A stretch of DNA of 64,000 nucleotides from Noviherbaspirillum pedocola (GCF_016632335.1 NZ_JAEPBG010000002.1:434001-498000), one strand, 5' to 3'; counted from the first letter of the stretch, positions 37,515 to 46,743 are shown. Notes: generated by a model not told the origin, from the letters alone. Translations and numbers: made by a program.

Positions 37515-38792
37515 ATGAACATCCAGAGGCTTATTGCCGTCAGCCTGCTGCCGCTTGCCCTGGCGCTTGCGCCACTCTGGTCGATGGCGCAGGCATCGCC
37601 GCAGGTAAGCGCCGCGCGCGCGAGCTTCTCGCCGCAGGAGATCGAAGCCTTGCTCGCGCCGATTGCGCTCTACCCGGATGCCTTGCTCGTGGGAGTGCTG
37701 ATGGCCTCGACGTATCCGCTGGAAGTCGTGCAGGCCGAACGCTGGGTGAAGGCCAATCCTGGCCTGAAGGACAAGGCGCTCGAAGACGCGCTGCAGCCCT
37801 TGCCCTGGGATCCCGCGGTCAAGTCGCTCGCTGCCTTCCCTCAGGTGCTGCAGATGATGAGCGAGCAGATCGACTGGACCCAGAAACTGGGGGACGCGTT
37901 CCTCGCGCAGGAAAAGGAAGTGCTGGCTGCGGCGCAGCGACTGCGCAAGCGCGCAATGGACCAGGGCCAGCTTGTCAGCTCCAGCGAGCAGCTGGTCAAA
38001 ACCGAGTCTGCCGCCGGTCAGACCGTGGTTCGCATCGAGCCGGCCAATCCGGAGGTAGTGTACGTGCCCACCTATAACCCGACCACGGTCTATGGCGGCT
38101 GGCCGTATCCCGCCTATCCGCCTTATGCGTACTACCCACCCGGCTATACCGCGGGCGCGATGTTCTTCGGCTTTGCCGCTGGCGCCATCGTCGGCAGCGC
38201 CTTGTGGGGCAACTGCGACTGGCATGGCGGCAGCGTCAACATCAACACCCAGCGCTACAACAGCTTCAACCGCAGCAATGTGCAGAACCGGACCTGGTCG
38301 CACAACGCCGCCCATCGCGGCGCGGTGCCGTATCGCAGCCAGCAGGTGGCGCAACGTTACGGCCGCACGCAGCCGCCCAGCGCCGCCGCGCGCGACCAGC
38401 GCTATCGCGGCCGCACGGACACGGCTCCAGGCGGGACACAGAGGCGCAACGCCGGCGGAGTTGGCGGTGTTGGCGGCGCGGGTGGCATAGGCGGCGTCGG
38501 TGGCGTCGGCAGCCCCGGTGGCGTCGGTGGACCTGGCGGCGTCGGTGGGCGCGGCAACGCCGTAGCAGGCGCTGACAGGCGCAGCGGCAGCAGCGCTGGC
38601 GGCAACTTCAGCAGCGGCATGCACAATGCCTCAGCTTTCGATACCAGGCGCGGCACGCAGACGCGCGATTACAGCAGCCGTGGCGCGTCGAGCCTGAACA
38701 GCGCGCGCGCCTCAGGCAACTTCGGCGGCTCACGCGCTGCCGGGAGCGGCGGTGGATTCGGAGGTGGCCGCGGCGGCGGCGGCCGGCGCTGA
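37515..38792 (+). CDS. DUF3300 exported protein with Gly-rich tail
   Basis: This 425-aa protein has a signal peptide cleaved near SMAQASP. The DUF3300 core spans about residues 35-160 (EIEALLAPIALYPDALLVGVLMASTYPLEVV, then LPWDPAVKSLAAFPQVLQMM). A hydrophobic segment at about 220-235 (FFGFAAGAIVGSALWG) and a long Gly-rich, Arg-spotted C-terminus follow (GVGGVGGAGGIGGVGGVG, then RGGGGRR). It sits in or at the cell envelope. The next gene, DUF2950, starts 32 bp downstream, suggesting a two-gene operon. Confidence 0.85.
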   Translation: MNIQRLIAVSLLPLALALAPLWSMAQASPQVSAARASFSPQEIEALLAPIALYPDALLVGVLMASTYPLEVVQAERWVKANPGLKDKALEDALQPLPWDPAVKSLAAFPQVLQMMSEQIDWTQKLGDAFLAQEKEVLAAAQRLRKRAMDQGQLVSSSEQLVKTESAAGQTVVRIEPANPEVVYVPTYNPTTVYGGWPYPAYPPYAYYPPGYTAGAMFFGFAAGAIVGSALWGNCDWHGGSVNINTQRYNSFNRSNVQNRTWSHNAAHRGAVPYRSQQVAQRYGRTQPPSAAARDQRYRGRTDTAPGGTQRRNAGGVGGVGGAGGIGGVGGVGSPGGVGGPGGVGGRGNAVAGADRRSGSSAGGNFSSGMHNASAFDTRRGTQTRDYSSRGASSLNSARASGNFGGSRAAGSGGGFGGGRGGGGRR

Positions 38793-38824
38793 TAGCGCGT
38801 TGGATAGGTAAGGAGGAGAACGCA

Positions 38825-39766
38825 ATGGACGCCAGGCGTGGCAGCGACAACGCAAAACGCAAAGGCTGGCGGGGAATCGTAGCCCTCTGCGCATGCATCG
38901 CGCTGCTCGCGCATGCCGTCGATGCGCAGCGCAACTTCGCTTCGCCGCAGGAAGCGGCGCAGGCCTTGATCAAGGTGGCGAAGGCGAATGACCGCGATGC
39001 CGTGCTCTCGATATTGGGCCCGGATGCCGCAGAGTGGATGTCTTCCGGCGATGAAACCGCTGACCGCCAGGCTGTCGCACGCTTTGTCGCCCACTATGAG
39101 ACGCAGCATGCCATCGAGCTTCACGAGGGCAGTGCTGACCTGGTGATCGGCAGCGAGCGTTTTCCCTTCGCCTTTCCGCTGGTGCGCGAGCAGGGGCGCT
39201 GGCGCTTCGATACCGCTGCGGGCAAGGAGGAAATGCTCAGGCGGCGCATCGGCGAAAACGAGTTGAGCACGATCCGGGTGTTGCGTGCGATCGTCGCGGC
39301 GCAGCAGGAGTACGCGGCAGAAGACCGCAATGGGGACGGACTGCGGGCCTATGCGCAGAAATTCGCGAGCAGCCCGGGGCGGCACGACGGACTCTATTGG
39401 CCAACGCAGCCTGGCGATACGCCGAGCCCGCTTGGCGAGCTGGTAGCGCAGGCGAGCAGCGAAGGATACGAGCGCAAGGGTGAAGGGCCATCGCCTTATC
39501 ACGGCTATTTCTATCGCATGCTGCAAGGGCAGGGCAGCCATGCCGTTTCCGGCGCCTACGACTACGCGGTGAAAGGCAGAGCGATTGGCGGCTTCGCCGT
39601 CATTGCCTATCCGGCGCGCTATGGCAATTCGGGAATCATGAGTTTCATCGTCAACCAGGACGGCAAGATCTACCAGGCCGACCTCGGTCCGGAAACGCAG
39701 GAACGGGCACTGCAAACGCAGCGCTTCGATCCCGGTCCCGGATGGTTGGAAACCCATGTGCGCTGA
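38825..39766 (+). CDS. DUF2950 exported protein
   Basis: This 313-aa protein has a signal peptide with hydrophobic core IVALCACIALLAHAVDAQ. The DUF2950 pattern is visible in FASPQEAAQALIKVAKANDRDAVLSIL, then YEAADRNGDG-like YAAEDRNGDGLRAYAQKF, and a C-terminal YDYAVKGRAIGGFAVIAYPARYGNSGIMSF. An acidic DRNGDG loop resembles a calcium-binding EF-hand-like motif. It starts behind AGGAGG, 32 bp after DUF3300. Function unknown. Confidence 0.87.
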   Translation: MDARRGSDNAKRKGWRGIVALCACIALLAHAVDAQRNFASPQEAAQALIKVAKANDRDAVLSILGPDAAEWMSSGDETADRQAVARFVAHYETQHAIELHEGSADLVIGSERFPFAFPLVREQGRWRFDTAAGKEEMLRRRIGENELSTIRVLRAIVAAQQEYAAEDRNGDGLRAYAQKFASSPGRHDGLYWPTQPGDTPSPLGELVAQASSEGYERKGEGPSPYHGYFYRMLQGQGSHAVSGAYDYAVKGRAIGGFAVIAYPARYGNSGIMSFIVNQDGKIYQADLGPETQERALQTQRFDPGPGWLETHVR

Positions 39767-39778
39767 GGCGGGTTTTTT
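39750..39778 (+). terminator. Candidate terminator overlapping the DUF2950 stop
   Basis: AAACCC (39750-39755) and GGGTTT (39770-39775) can pair across a 14-base loop that contains the stop codon, followed by a six-T run (39773-39778). Confidence 0.55.
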
Positions 39779-40322
39779 GCATTACCGGTCCGGTAGCGGC
39801 GTGGTGCGGATCGCCGGATCGCAAAGTTCCGAAGCTGGATGGCCAGCGCAGTCGCGTCTGTCGTTCGAATGGATTGGCAAGGTGCTTGAGCCATACATGC
39901 GTTATTGGCGCGGCCGGATTAAAGGGATTACCGGCCCCCGACATGCTGGTGAGGAGATAGGCGATTTCGCTCCATTAACTGAGCATTGCATTTCGGTTCT
40001 GAAATGGTTTGACAAAATATGGCTGCCTTGGAAACGCCATGAATTCATACCGCAGAGCTCTTGATATTCGCTAAATACCTTCGGATTTCGAGTAGGAGAA
40101 TATGTATTCGAATCGACATCTTATTGCACTGGCTTCTCAATGAAAGAAATATACGAGGCTAATGTGTATTGGTAATGGTTTCCTGCGGCAATGCTATTGG
40201 ATATATCGAGCGATCATATATAGCGCGCTCCTTCGCTCCATTTGCGTCGCATTTCAAGTTCAACCTGTGCATCAAACGATAAAGCAGCGATTTCCACTTA
40301 TATCAATAGAGGGGTATGCGGC
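39767..40322. other. 556-bp AT-richer intergenic region, no gene seen
   Basis: No ORF here has a plausible start or coding composition. The sequence is AT-richer than its neighbours, which may reflect promoter DNA of the barrel gene at 40323 or recently acquired DNA. No precise promoter could be fixed. Confidence 0.6.
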
Positions 40323-40961
40323 ATGAAAAATCGCAATCTGGTTTTCGTTATGGCAGCACTGGCCGCTACAGCAGTCGCAGCGCCAGCGACAGCGCAATCG
40401 CCAGGCTTCAGGCCTGGTTTCTACATTGGGGCCGGTCTTGGTCAATCCCGTATTAGCGGCGATCAGTCTGGCAGTGTAAGAGGTGTTCCCTATAGCACCA
40501 CGGGATTTGACGACAGCGAAACCACCGGGCAGATAAATGGCGGTTATCAATTCACGGAAGTGTGGGGCGTCGAACTGCAATACACCGACCTTGGCAGCCG
40601 CAGCGGTACGGTGACATCGCGCGGCACTACGGTGAGAACGCCGGATATCAAAGCGTATCAATGGGGTATCTCCGGTACGGGCACTTACATGTTCGCCCCT
40701 ACCTGGTTCCTGCGCGGCAAACTCGGCGTTTCAAGCAATCATATCGACAACACCGATGTCAATGTTCGCGGAACTACGTTCGAAATCGGTGGCAGCGACA
40801 AAACCGACGTGCTGGCGGGTCTCGCTATCGGCCATAAATGGACTGAAAATTTCTCGTCGCGGCTGGAATATGAATATTTCGGTAAATTCGAAGGGAGAAA
40901 TGGAAATAGCTCAAATGGCTCGATCAGCAATATAGGATTGCGCATGCAGTATAAGTTCTGA
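40323..40961 (+). CDS. Outer-membrane beta-barrel protein (OmpA/OmpW-like)
   Basis: This 212-aa protein has a signal peptide MKNRNLVFVMAALAATAVAA, cleaved near ATAQ. The mature part is an eight-strand barrel type: alternating patterns such as GFYIGAGLGQSRI, GQINGGYQFTEVWGVELQYT, KAYQWGISGTGTYMF and the C-terminal strand NIGLRMQYKF ending in Phe, as required for Bam-dependent assembly. The start follows a GAGGGG site. No ligand can be assigned. Confidence 0.87.
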   Translation: MKNRNLVFVMAALAATAVAAPATAQSPGFRPGFYIGAGLGQSRISGDQSGSVRGVPYSTTGFDDSETTGQINGGYQFTEVWGVELQYTDLGSRSGTVTSRGTTVRTPDIKAYQWGISGTGTYMFAPTWFLRGKLGVSSNHIDNTDVNVRGTTFEIGGSDKTDVLAGLAIGHKWTENFSSRLEYEYFGKFEGRNGNSSNGSISNIGLRMQYKF

Positions 40962-40980
40962 TCCGCTGTTTATGACTGAC

Positions 40981-40996
40981 AGGGCTATTGAGCCCT
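40981..40996 (+). terminator. Weak hairpin after the barrel gene
   Basis: AGGGCT (40981-40986) pairs with AGCCCT (40991-40996) around ATTG, 19 bases after the stop, followed by a C-rich, T-poor stretch, so termination is uncertain. Confidence 0.35.
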
Positions 40997-41256
40997 CACG
41001 CTTTCACACAGTCTCGGCCATAACCGAATGTTCGAATGCTGATAAGGTCTATTAAATGTCCTCGCAATCGGACGTACAGCAAACATCCGGCGCGGCCGCT
41101 CGGAAGATCGGAAGGAATTCCTGTCGTCCCTCATGTTGGACTGAAGTCCAATAGTCGAAGTGTGCTTCAGGGGGCAAGCTGATTAATTTCCCAGACGCGG
41201 GGCTTTAATGCAGTTTCCGCCCGCCTTGCTCCATTCAAGAGTCGCGGCATGCAACC

Positions 41257-41781
41257 ATGGACGCACAGCGATACTACGAAAAGGAACAATTGCGCAGCGG
41301 TCAGGAGGTGGTCATCAGGGCAGCGCATCCCGATGATATGGAACGTCTTGTCGAGGCATTTGGGAAACTGGAAGCCAACTCCATTTACATGCGCTTTTTT
41401 GGTCCAAAAAAGGAAATCACTGCTGCAGAACTCCAGCGCTTCAGGGATACCGATTTTGAAACCTGCGTCAGGCTACTCTGCACCATCATTCGAGATGGGC
41501 GGGAAATTGCGATCGCGTCCGGACTCTATGTCCGGGTGGCGCAAGATGCTGCTGAGGTGGCGATGATTGTGGAAGAAGATTACCAAAGGCAAGGTATCTC
41601 AAGCTGCCTGCTGAGCCATCTTGGAAAAATCGCGCGTGCCAAGGGAATCAGGAAATTCACTGCCGAAGTCCTTCCTCATAATTCCGCCATGCTCGGCGTG
41701 TTTCGGCGTTGTGGATGGCCAATGAAGGCGCGTACATCCGAAGGGACGGTCCATATAACACTTGTCCTCGAACCTGGATAA
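41257..41781 (+). CDS. GNAT-family N-acetyltransferase
   Basis: This 174-aa protein has an N-terminal strand-helix unit VIRAAHPDDMERLVEAFGKL and the acetyl-CoA motif A region MIVEEDYQRQGISSCLLSHLGKIARAKGI. A motif B-like segment follows: FTAEVLPHNSAMLGVFRRCGW. It transfers acetyl groups from acetyl-CoA to an amine, possibly a protein. GNAT domains of this size often act on lysines of acetyl-CoA synthetases or on small molecules; the target here is unknown. It converges on the liv transporter genes. Confidence 0.85.
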   Translation: MDAQRYYEKEQLRSGQEVVIRAAHPDDMERLVEAFGKLEANSIYMRFFGPKKEITAAELQRFRDTDFETCVRLLCTIIRDGREIAIASGLYVRVAQDAAEVAMIVEEDYQRQGISSCLLSHLGKIARAKGIRKFTAEVLPHNSAMLGVFRRCGWPMKARTSEGTVHITLVLEPG

Positions 41782-41831
41782 GTCCGAACGGTCTCCTGTG
41801 ATTCGCCAAGCGCCTGCTTTCCTGACCTTTC

Positions 41832-42878
41832 TCAATCCGGTCGTGCTGCATCGGTAGCAGCGAGTACCTGGCCTGCGGCAGCGCGAATTTCCGTATTCTG
41901 CTGCCCACCTTTCCGCAGAAGAGCGGTGGAACGCGCCATGATCTCTCCAACGATGCCGCGCCGGAATGCCAGCACGCACACGATGAAGATAAAGCCGGTA
42001 ACGATGGTGACGGAATCGCCCAGCGTGTTGAACCAATCGATTTTCGTCAGCCCGGCGAGGAAGCTGCCCAGATCGCCAAGCTTGTTTTCCAACGACACGA
42101 TCAGGATCGCGCCAACGATCGGCCCCACTACGGTGCCCAGCCCGCCGACCAGCGTCATCAGCACCACCAGGCCCGACATCGCCCAGTGCGCATCGGTCAG
42201 GGTCTCGAAACCGAGTACCACCGACTTCGTCGAACCCGCCAGCCCGGACATCGCCGCAGACAGTACAAAGGCCAGCAGCTTGTACTTGTCTACGTCGTAA
42301 CCCAGCGAAATCGCGCGCGGCTCGTTTTCCTTTACCGCCTTGAGCACTTGCCCGAATGGCGAATGAATGATACGCACGATCATCGCAAACGCCGCCACCA
42401 GCTGGACCAGCACGAAGAAGTACATCGTGATGTCGTTCTCCAGATTGATGAAGCCGAACAGCCTGCCGCGCGGTATGCCCTGCAATCCATCTTCCCCACC
42501 GGTGAACGGCGCCTGCAGAAACACGAAATACAGCATCTGCGCCAGCGCCAGCGTAATCATCGTGAAGTAGATGCCCTGGCGCCGGATCGCCAGCAAGCCC
42601 ATCACATAACCGATGGCCGCAGCGAAGGCGGTACCGAGCAAAATGCCGACTTCCACCGGCAAGCCCATGTCGCGCAGCAGATAGCCGGTGAGATAGCCGG
42701 CGCCACCGAGAAACGCGGCGTGGCCGAAGGACAAGAGACCCGTGTAACCGATGAGCAAATTGAAGGCGCAGGCGAACAGCGAAAAGCACAGCACCTTCAT
42801 CAGGAATACCGGGTACAGGAAAAAGGGCGCAACGATCGCCGCGATCAGCGCGATGCCATAGCCGACTTGCTTGTTCAT
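41832..42878 (-). CDS. livM: Branched-chain amino acid ABC transporter, permease LivM
   Basis: This 348-aa inner-membrane permease has about ten hydrophobic segments and the LivM/LivH permease motif region (LKAVKENEPRAISLGYDVDKYK). The ATG at 42878 is chosen over the adjacent GTG at 42881, because the GGAG site sits seven bases before the ATG. It ends the leftward operon livG-livF-livH-livM. Together with LivH it forms the membrane channel for branched-chain amino acids or related compounds. Confidence 0.9.
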   Translation of the reverse strand: MNKQVGYGIALIAAIVAPFFLYPVFLMKVLCFSLFACAFNLLIGYTGLLSFGHAAFLGGAGYLTGYLLRDMGLPVEVGILLGTAFAAAIGYVMGLLAIRRQGIYFTMITLALAQMLYFVFLQAPFTGGEDGLQGIPRGRLFGFINLENDITMYFFVLVQLVAAFAMIVRIIHSPFGQVLKAVKENEPRAISLGYDVDKYKLLAFVLSAAMSGLAGSTKSVVLGFETLTDAHWAMSGLVVLMTLVGGLGTVVGPIVGAILIVSLENKLGDLGSFLAGLTKIDWFNTLGDSVTIVTGFIFIVCVLAFRRGIVGEIMARSTALLRKGGQQNTEIRAAAGQVLAATDAARPD

Positions 42879-42891
42879 CACAAAACTCCGA

Positions 42892-43776
42892 TCACTTTTC
42901 TTTGCCGAACAGGCCGGCGGGACGGAACATCAGCACGATTGCCATGATGATGAAGACCACGGTTGCCGACAGCTGCGGATAAAACACGCGGGTAAATCCC
43001 TCAATGATGCCGAGCCCGAGACCGGTCAGGATGGAACCCATGATCGAACCCATGCCGCCGATGACGACCACGGCAAAGACGGTGATGATCAGGTTCGACC
43101 CCATCAGCGGCGACACCTGGATCACCGGCGCGGCCAGCACGCCGGCGAACGCGGCAAGCGCCACGCCGAAGCCGTAGGTCAGCGTCACCATCAGCGGCAC
43201 ATTCACGCCAAAGGCTTCCACCATCTTCGGGTTCTCGGTTCCGGCGCGCAGATAGGCGCCCAGCTTGGTTTTCTCGATCACGAACCAGGTGACGAAGCAC
43301 ACGGCAAGCGAGGCGACCACGACCCATGCACGGTAGTTCGGCAGGATCATGAAACCGAGATTGGTGGCGCCGCCCAAGCCGTCCGGCACCGAATACGGCT
43401 GCCCCGAGACACCGTAGAAGGAACGGAACAGGCCTTCAAGCATCAGCGTGATGCCGAAGGTCAGCAGCAGCCCGTACAGGTGATCCAGTTTGTACAACCA
43501 GCGCAGCATCGTTTTTTCGATCACGATGCCAAAGATGCCGACCAGGACGGGCGCCAGGATCAACATCACCCAGTAATTGATGCCGAAATAGTTCAGACCC
43601 ATCCATGCGATGAATGCGCCCATCATGTACAGGGCGCCATGCGCGAAGTTGATGACGTTGAGCAGGCCGAAGATCACCGCCAGGCCCAGCGAGAGCATTG
43701 CATAGAATGATCCATTGACCAGGCCGAGCAACAGCTGGCTCAACAGCGCCTGCAGCGGTATGCCGAAAATTTCCAT
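42892..43776 (-). CDS. livH: Branched-chain amino acid ABC transporter, permease LivH
   Basis: This 294-aa permease has eight or so hydrophobic segments, with FALGVVFGLLNVINFAHGAL-like sequence (GLAVIFGLLNVINFAHGALY), the EAA-type loop RAGTENPKMVEAFGVNVPL, and IGGMGSIMGSILTGLGLGII. It pairs with LivM, and the two starts and ends lie 13 bp apart. The substrate is set by the LivK-type binding protein at 46757-47983. Confidence 0.93.
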   Translation of the reverse strand: MEIFGIPLQALLSQLLLGLVNGSFYAMLSLGLAVIFGLLNVINFAHGALYMMGAFIAWMGLNYFGINYWVMLILAPVLVGIFGIVIEKTMLRWLYKLDHLYGLLLTFGITLMLEGLFRSFYGVSGQPYSVPDGLGGATNLGFMILPNYRAWVVVASLAVCFVTWFVIEKTKLGAYLRAGTENPKMVEAFGVNVPLMVTLTYGFGVALAAFAGVLAAPVIQVSPLMGSNLIITVFAVVVIGGMGSIMGSILTGLGLGIIEGFTRVFYPQLSATVVFIIMAIVLMFRPAGLFGKEK

Positions 43777-43893
43777 TGCGCTTCACATGCCCTGACGGCT
43801 CTGCAAGCGCGGACTTGCGATCACTGTTGTTGCCTTGAGATCCACTGTCTTCTCCTTTGATGAATGGTTTGATGCCATCTTCTGTGCGCTGCG

Positions 43894-44601
43894 TCAGACC
43901 CCGAGCAATTCGTTCAATACCGGCATCTTGGCTTGCAACTGCGATGCAGCGAAGGTTTCCACGATCTCCCCGTGCTCCACCACATAAAACCGGTCCGCCA
44001 GCGGCGCGGCGAAACGGAAATTCTGTTCCACCATCACGATGGTGTAGCCCTTCTCCTTCAGCGTGGTGATCATGCGCGCCAGCGTCTGCACGATCACCGG
44101 CGCCAGGCCTTCGGAAATCTCGTCGAGCAGCAGCAAGCGCGCGCCGGTGCGCAGGATGCGCGCCACCGCCAGCATCTGCTGCTCGCCACCGGACAGGCGT
44201 GTGCCCTGGCTGTGGCGCCGCTCAGCCAGATTCGGAAACATTTCGTAGATTTCCTCGATCGACATGCCGCGATCGGTCTTGGACACCATCGGCGGCAGCA
44301 TCAGGTTTTCCTCCGTCGACAGCGAAGAAAAGATGCCGCGCTCTTCCGGGCAGTAACCCAGGCCGAGATGGGCGACCTTGTACGTGGGCAGGCCAATCGA
44401 CTCGCGGCCGTTGATCTTGATCGACCCGCGACGTGCACCGGTCAAGCCCATGATCGCGCGCAGCGTCGTGGTGCGGCCAGCGCCATTTCGGCCCAGGAGC
44501 GTCACGACTTCGCCCTTGTCGACCGAAAAGCTGAGGCCATGCAGGATGTGCGACTCGCCGTACCAAGCGTGCAAGTCAGCGACTTCTAGCGCTTTTTCCA
44601 T
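43894..44601 (-). CDS. livF: Branched-chain amino acid ABC transporter, ATPase LivF
   Basis: This 235-aa ATPase has Walker A GRNGAGRTTTL (a Gly-Arg variant of the usual GKTT), the Q-loop GLGYCPEERGIF, the signature LSGGEQQMLAVARIL, and Walker B LLLDEISEGL followed by the H-loop YTIVMVEQN. Replacement of the invariant Lys by Arg in GAGRTTT is unusual. It lies directly downstream of livG (40 bp) and upstream of livH (118 bp). Confidence 0.93.
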   Translation of the reverse strand: MEKALEVADLHAWYGESHILHGLSFSVDKGEVVTLLGRNGAGRTTTLRAIMGLTGARRGSIKINGRESIGLPTYKVAHLGLGYCPEERGIFSSLSTEENLMLPPMVSKTDRGMSIEEIYEMFPNLAERRHSQGTRLSGGEQQMLAVARILRTGARLLLLDEISEGLAPVIVQTLARMITTLKEKGYTIVMVEQNFRFAAPLADRFYVVEHGEIVETFAASQLQAKMPVLNELLGV

Positions 44602-44640
44602 ATCGATTCCAAAGGCGGCGAGCGGCCGCCAGGCTGTTGA

Positions 44641-45411
44641 TCAATGCGCGCCTTCGAGCACGCCGCTGCTGGTGCCCATGTAGGCTTCCATGACCTGCGG
44701 ATTGGCCGACACCTCCGCATAGGTGCCTTCGGCCAGCATGGCGCCGCGCTGCAGCACCGAGATGCGATCGCAGATGCCGGACACCACGTTCATGTTGTGT
44801 TCCACCATCAGGATCGTGCGGCCGGCCGATACCCGCTTGATCAGCTCGGTGACGCGGGACACGTCTTCGTGACCCATGCCCTGGGTCGGCTCGTCGAGCA
44901 GCATCAGCTCGGGCTCCATGCCCAGCGTGGTGGCAATCTCCAGCGCGCGCTTGCGGCCGTACGGCAGATCGACGGTCATCGTGTCGGCGAAGCTTTCCAG
45001 GTCCACCTGCGTGAGCAGTTCCATGGCGCGGTCGTTCAGGCGCGCCAGGCTACGTTCGCTCTTCCAGAAATGAAACGAGGTGCCGAGCGCACGCTGCAGG
45101 CCGATGCGTACGTTTTCCATCACGGTCATGTGCGGAAAGACGGCGGAAATCTGGAAGGAGCGGATGATGCCCTGACGGGAAATCTGTGCCGGCTTGGCCG
45201 CAGTAATATCGCGGTTGTTGAACAGGATTTGTCCCGCCGTGGGAACGAGGAATTTGGTAAGGAGATTGAAGCAGGTGGTTTTGCCGGCGCCGTTCGGGCC
45301 GATCAGGGCATGGATATGACCGCGTTGCACACGCAGGTTGACGTCATTGACGGCGGTGAAACCCTTGAACTCTTTCGTCAAGTGCTTCGTCTCCAATATC
45401 GTGTCGCTCAT
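44641..45411 (-). CDS. livG: Branched-chain amino acid ABC transporter, ATPase LivG
   Basis: This 256-aa ATPase has an intact Walker A GPNGAGKTTCFN, signature-region sequence LPYGRKRALEIATTL and Walker B LMLLDEPTQGMGHED, plus the LivG-type ETKHLTKEFKGFTAVNDV N-terminus. The ATG at 45411 follows GGAGAAG. It is the first gene of the leftward liv operon. Coupling to LivF gives the paired ATPase that powers the permease. Confidence 0.94.
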   Translation of the reverse strand: MSDTILETKHLTKEFKGFTAVNDVNLRVQRGHIHALIGPNGAGKTTCFNLLTKFLVPTAGQILFNNRDITAAKPAQISRQGIIRSFQISAVFPHMTVMENVRIGLQRALGTSFHFWKSERSLARLNDRAMELLTQVDLESFADTMTVDLPYGRKRALEIATTLGMEPELMLLDEPTQGMGHEDVSRVTELIKRVSAGRTILMVEHNMNVVSGICDRISVLQRGAMLAEGTYAEVSANPQVMEAYMGTSSGVLEGAH

Positions 45412-45761
45412 GATCTTCTCCGCCGATCCTTGTAGGCGGACCGATCCGTTATGTCTCCGGGGCTTCATGCAGCCATAAGGCCGCATGAGCGATGCGGATC
45501 ATTGTAGAAGCGGATCGTGGGCGCCCAACTGTCTTTCGCGGCCAATCGAATGGCGAATCGAGCCATACGTCCCGTTCACGCGCCTCATGCCGCATGATTA
45601 CGCGCACGCCGCTAGGAGCAGGCGCAGCAGAGCGCTATGATAGGGCTTGCATTTCGCCAACAGTCGCAGAGCCCCATCGGCAAACAGCATGTACATGCGC
45701 TGCGTATTCATGAGTTTCTATACGGCTGAACAATAACGAATCAAACGGGACAAGAACCGCC
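45412..45761. other. 350-bp divergent intergenic region, no gene seen
   Basis: It contains the start regions of livG (leftward) and the PAS-GGDEF gene (rightward). No recognised operator or convincing promoter pair was found. Confidence 0.6.
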
Positions 45762-46730
45762 ATGCATTCCATCGACCAGGCTTGCGGCGCATCCGAAGCG
45801 GAAAAATATCGACGGATCTTTCATGCGACGCCGGATTACGCAACGTTTTCAACGCTGGAGACGGGCATCTATCTCGACGTCAATCCGGGTTTCGAAAGGA
45901 TGACGGGATACCGGCGCGATGAAGTCATCGGTCGCAGCTCCTCGGACATCGACCTCTGGGTGGATCCGGTCGACAGAAATTCCGCGGTAGCGCGCCTGCG
46001 CGAACAGGGCAGCCTGTTCATCACCACGCGCATGCGCATGAAGGATGGCGGTGTGTTGCTGGTCGAGGCGTCGCTTGCTGCCTTCGATGCCAATGGCGAG
46101 GAGCTGCTGATCGCCGTGGTGCGCGATATCACGGCGCGCGACGCGCTGGAGCGCGAGCTCGTCGGACACCGCCGCCACCTCGAGCGGCTCGTGGCGCAAC
46201 GCACTGCCGAGCTCGAAGAGGCGATGCGCAGGCTGGAGGAATTGACCGTTACCGATGAGCTGACCGGCGCAGGAAACCGCAGGGCTTTCACGCGGCGGCT
46301 GCGCGCACGCTGCGCCGAGTCCGACCGGACCGGTATGCCCTTCTGCATGGCGGTGCTCGATCTGGATCACTTCAAGGCAGTCAACGATCGATACGGGCAT
46401 GCGGTCGGCGACCAGGCCATCCAGGTGTTTGCCTCATTGGCGCTGCGTGAAATGCGGGCAGTGGATTATCTGGCCCGCTATGGTGGCGACGAATTCGTGC
46501 TGCTGCTGCAGGACGCCACGAGCGAGCAGGCCATTCAACCCGTTGAGCGCATCTGCCGCGCGGTCGCGCATTATCCATGGGCACGCATCGCGCCGGGCAT
46601 GGAGCTGACTGCGTCAATCGGGGTGACTGCTTACCGAAGGGAGGAGGGTGACGACGCCGTGTTCCGCCGCGCCGACCACGCGCTCTACGAAGCGAAGCGG
46701 CGCGGAAGGAACCAGGCGCTCATTGCATGA
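45762..46730 (+). CDS. PAS-GGDEF diguanylate cyclase
   Basis: This 322-aa cytosolic protein has an N-terminal PAS domain (FHATPDYATFSTLETGIYLDV..GFERMTGYRRDEVIG, about residues 20-130), a coiled linker (LERLVAQRTAELEEAMRRLEEL) and a GGDEF domain beginning at VTDELTGAGNRRAF. The active loop is canonical GGDEF (LARYGGDEFVLLLQ), and RAVD five residues before it is the inhibitory I-site, so it makes c-di-GMP and is likely product-inhibited. It sits between livG and livK but is transcribed the other way. Its last codons and stop lie in the 17-bp hairpin at 46707. Confidence 0.93.
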   Translation: MHSIDQACGASEAEKYRRIFHATPDYATFSTLETGIYLDVNPGFERMTGYRRDEVIGRSSSDIDLWVDPVDRNSAVARLREQGSLFITTRMRMKDGGVLLVEASLAAFDANGEELLIAVVRDITARDALERELVGHRRHLERLVAQRTAELEEAMRRLEELTVTDELTGAGNRRAFTRRLRARCAESDRTGMPFCMAVLDLDHFKAVNDRYGHAVGDQAIQVFASLALREMRAVDYLARYGGDEFVLLLQDATSEQAIQPVERICRAVAHYPWARIAPGMELTASIGVTAYRREEGDDAVFRRADHALYEAKRRGRNQALIA

Positions 46731-46743
46731 GCGCCTGGTTCCT
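46707..46743. terminator. 17-bp perfect hairpin spanning the cyclase stop codon
   Basis: AGGAACCAGGCGCTCAT (46707-46723) is followed by TGC and its exact complement (46727-46743). The cyclase stop TGA (46728-46730) lies in the right arm. It separates converging genes (cyclase and livK), but neither strand has a following T run. Confidence 0.6.

Noticed and set aside
39756-40064. Short rightward ORF after DUF2950
   Set aside because: It overlaps the stop and terminator of DUF2950, lacks a ribosome binding site and shows no family features.
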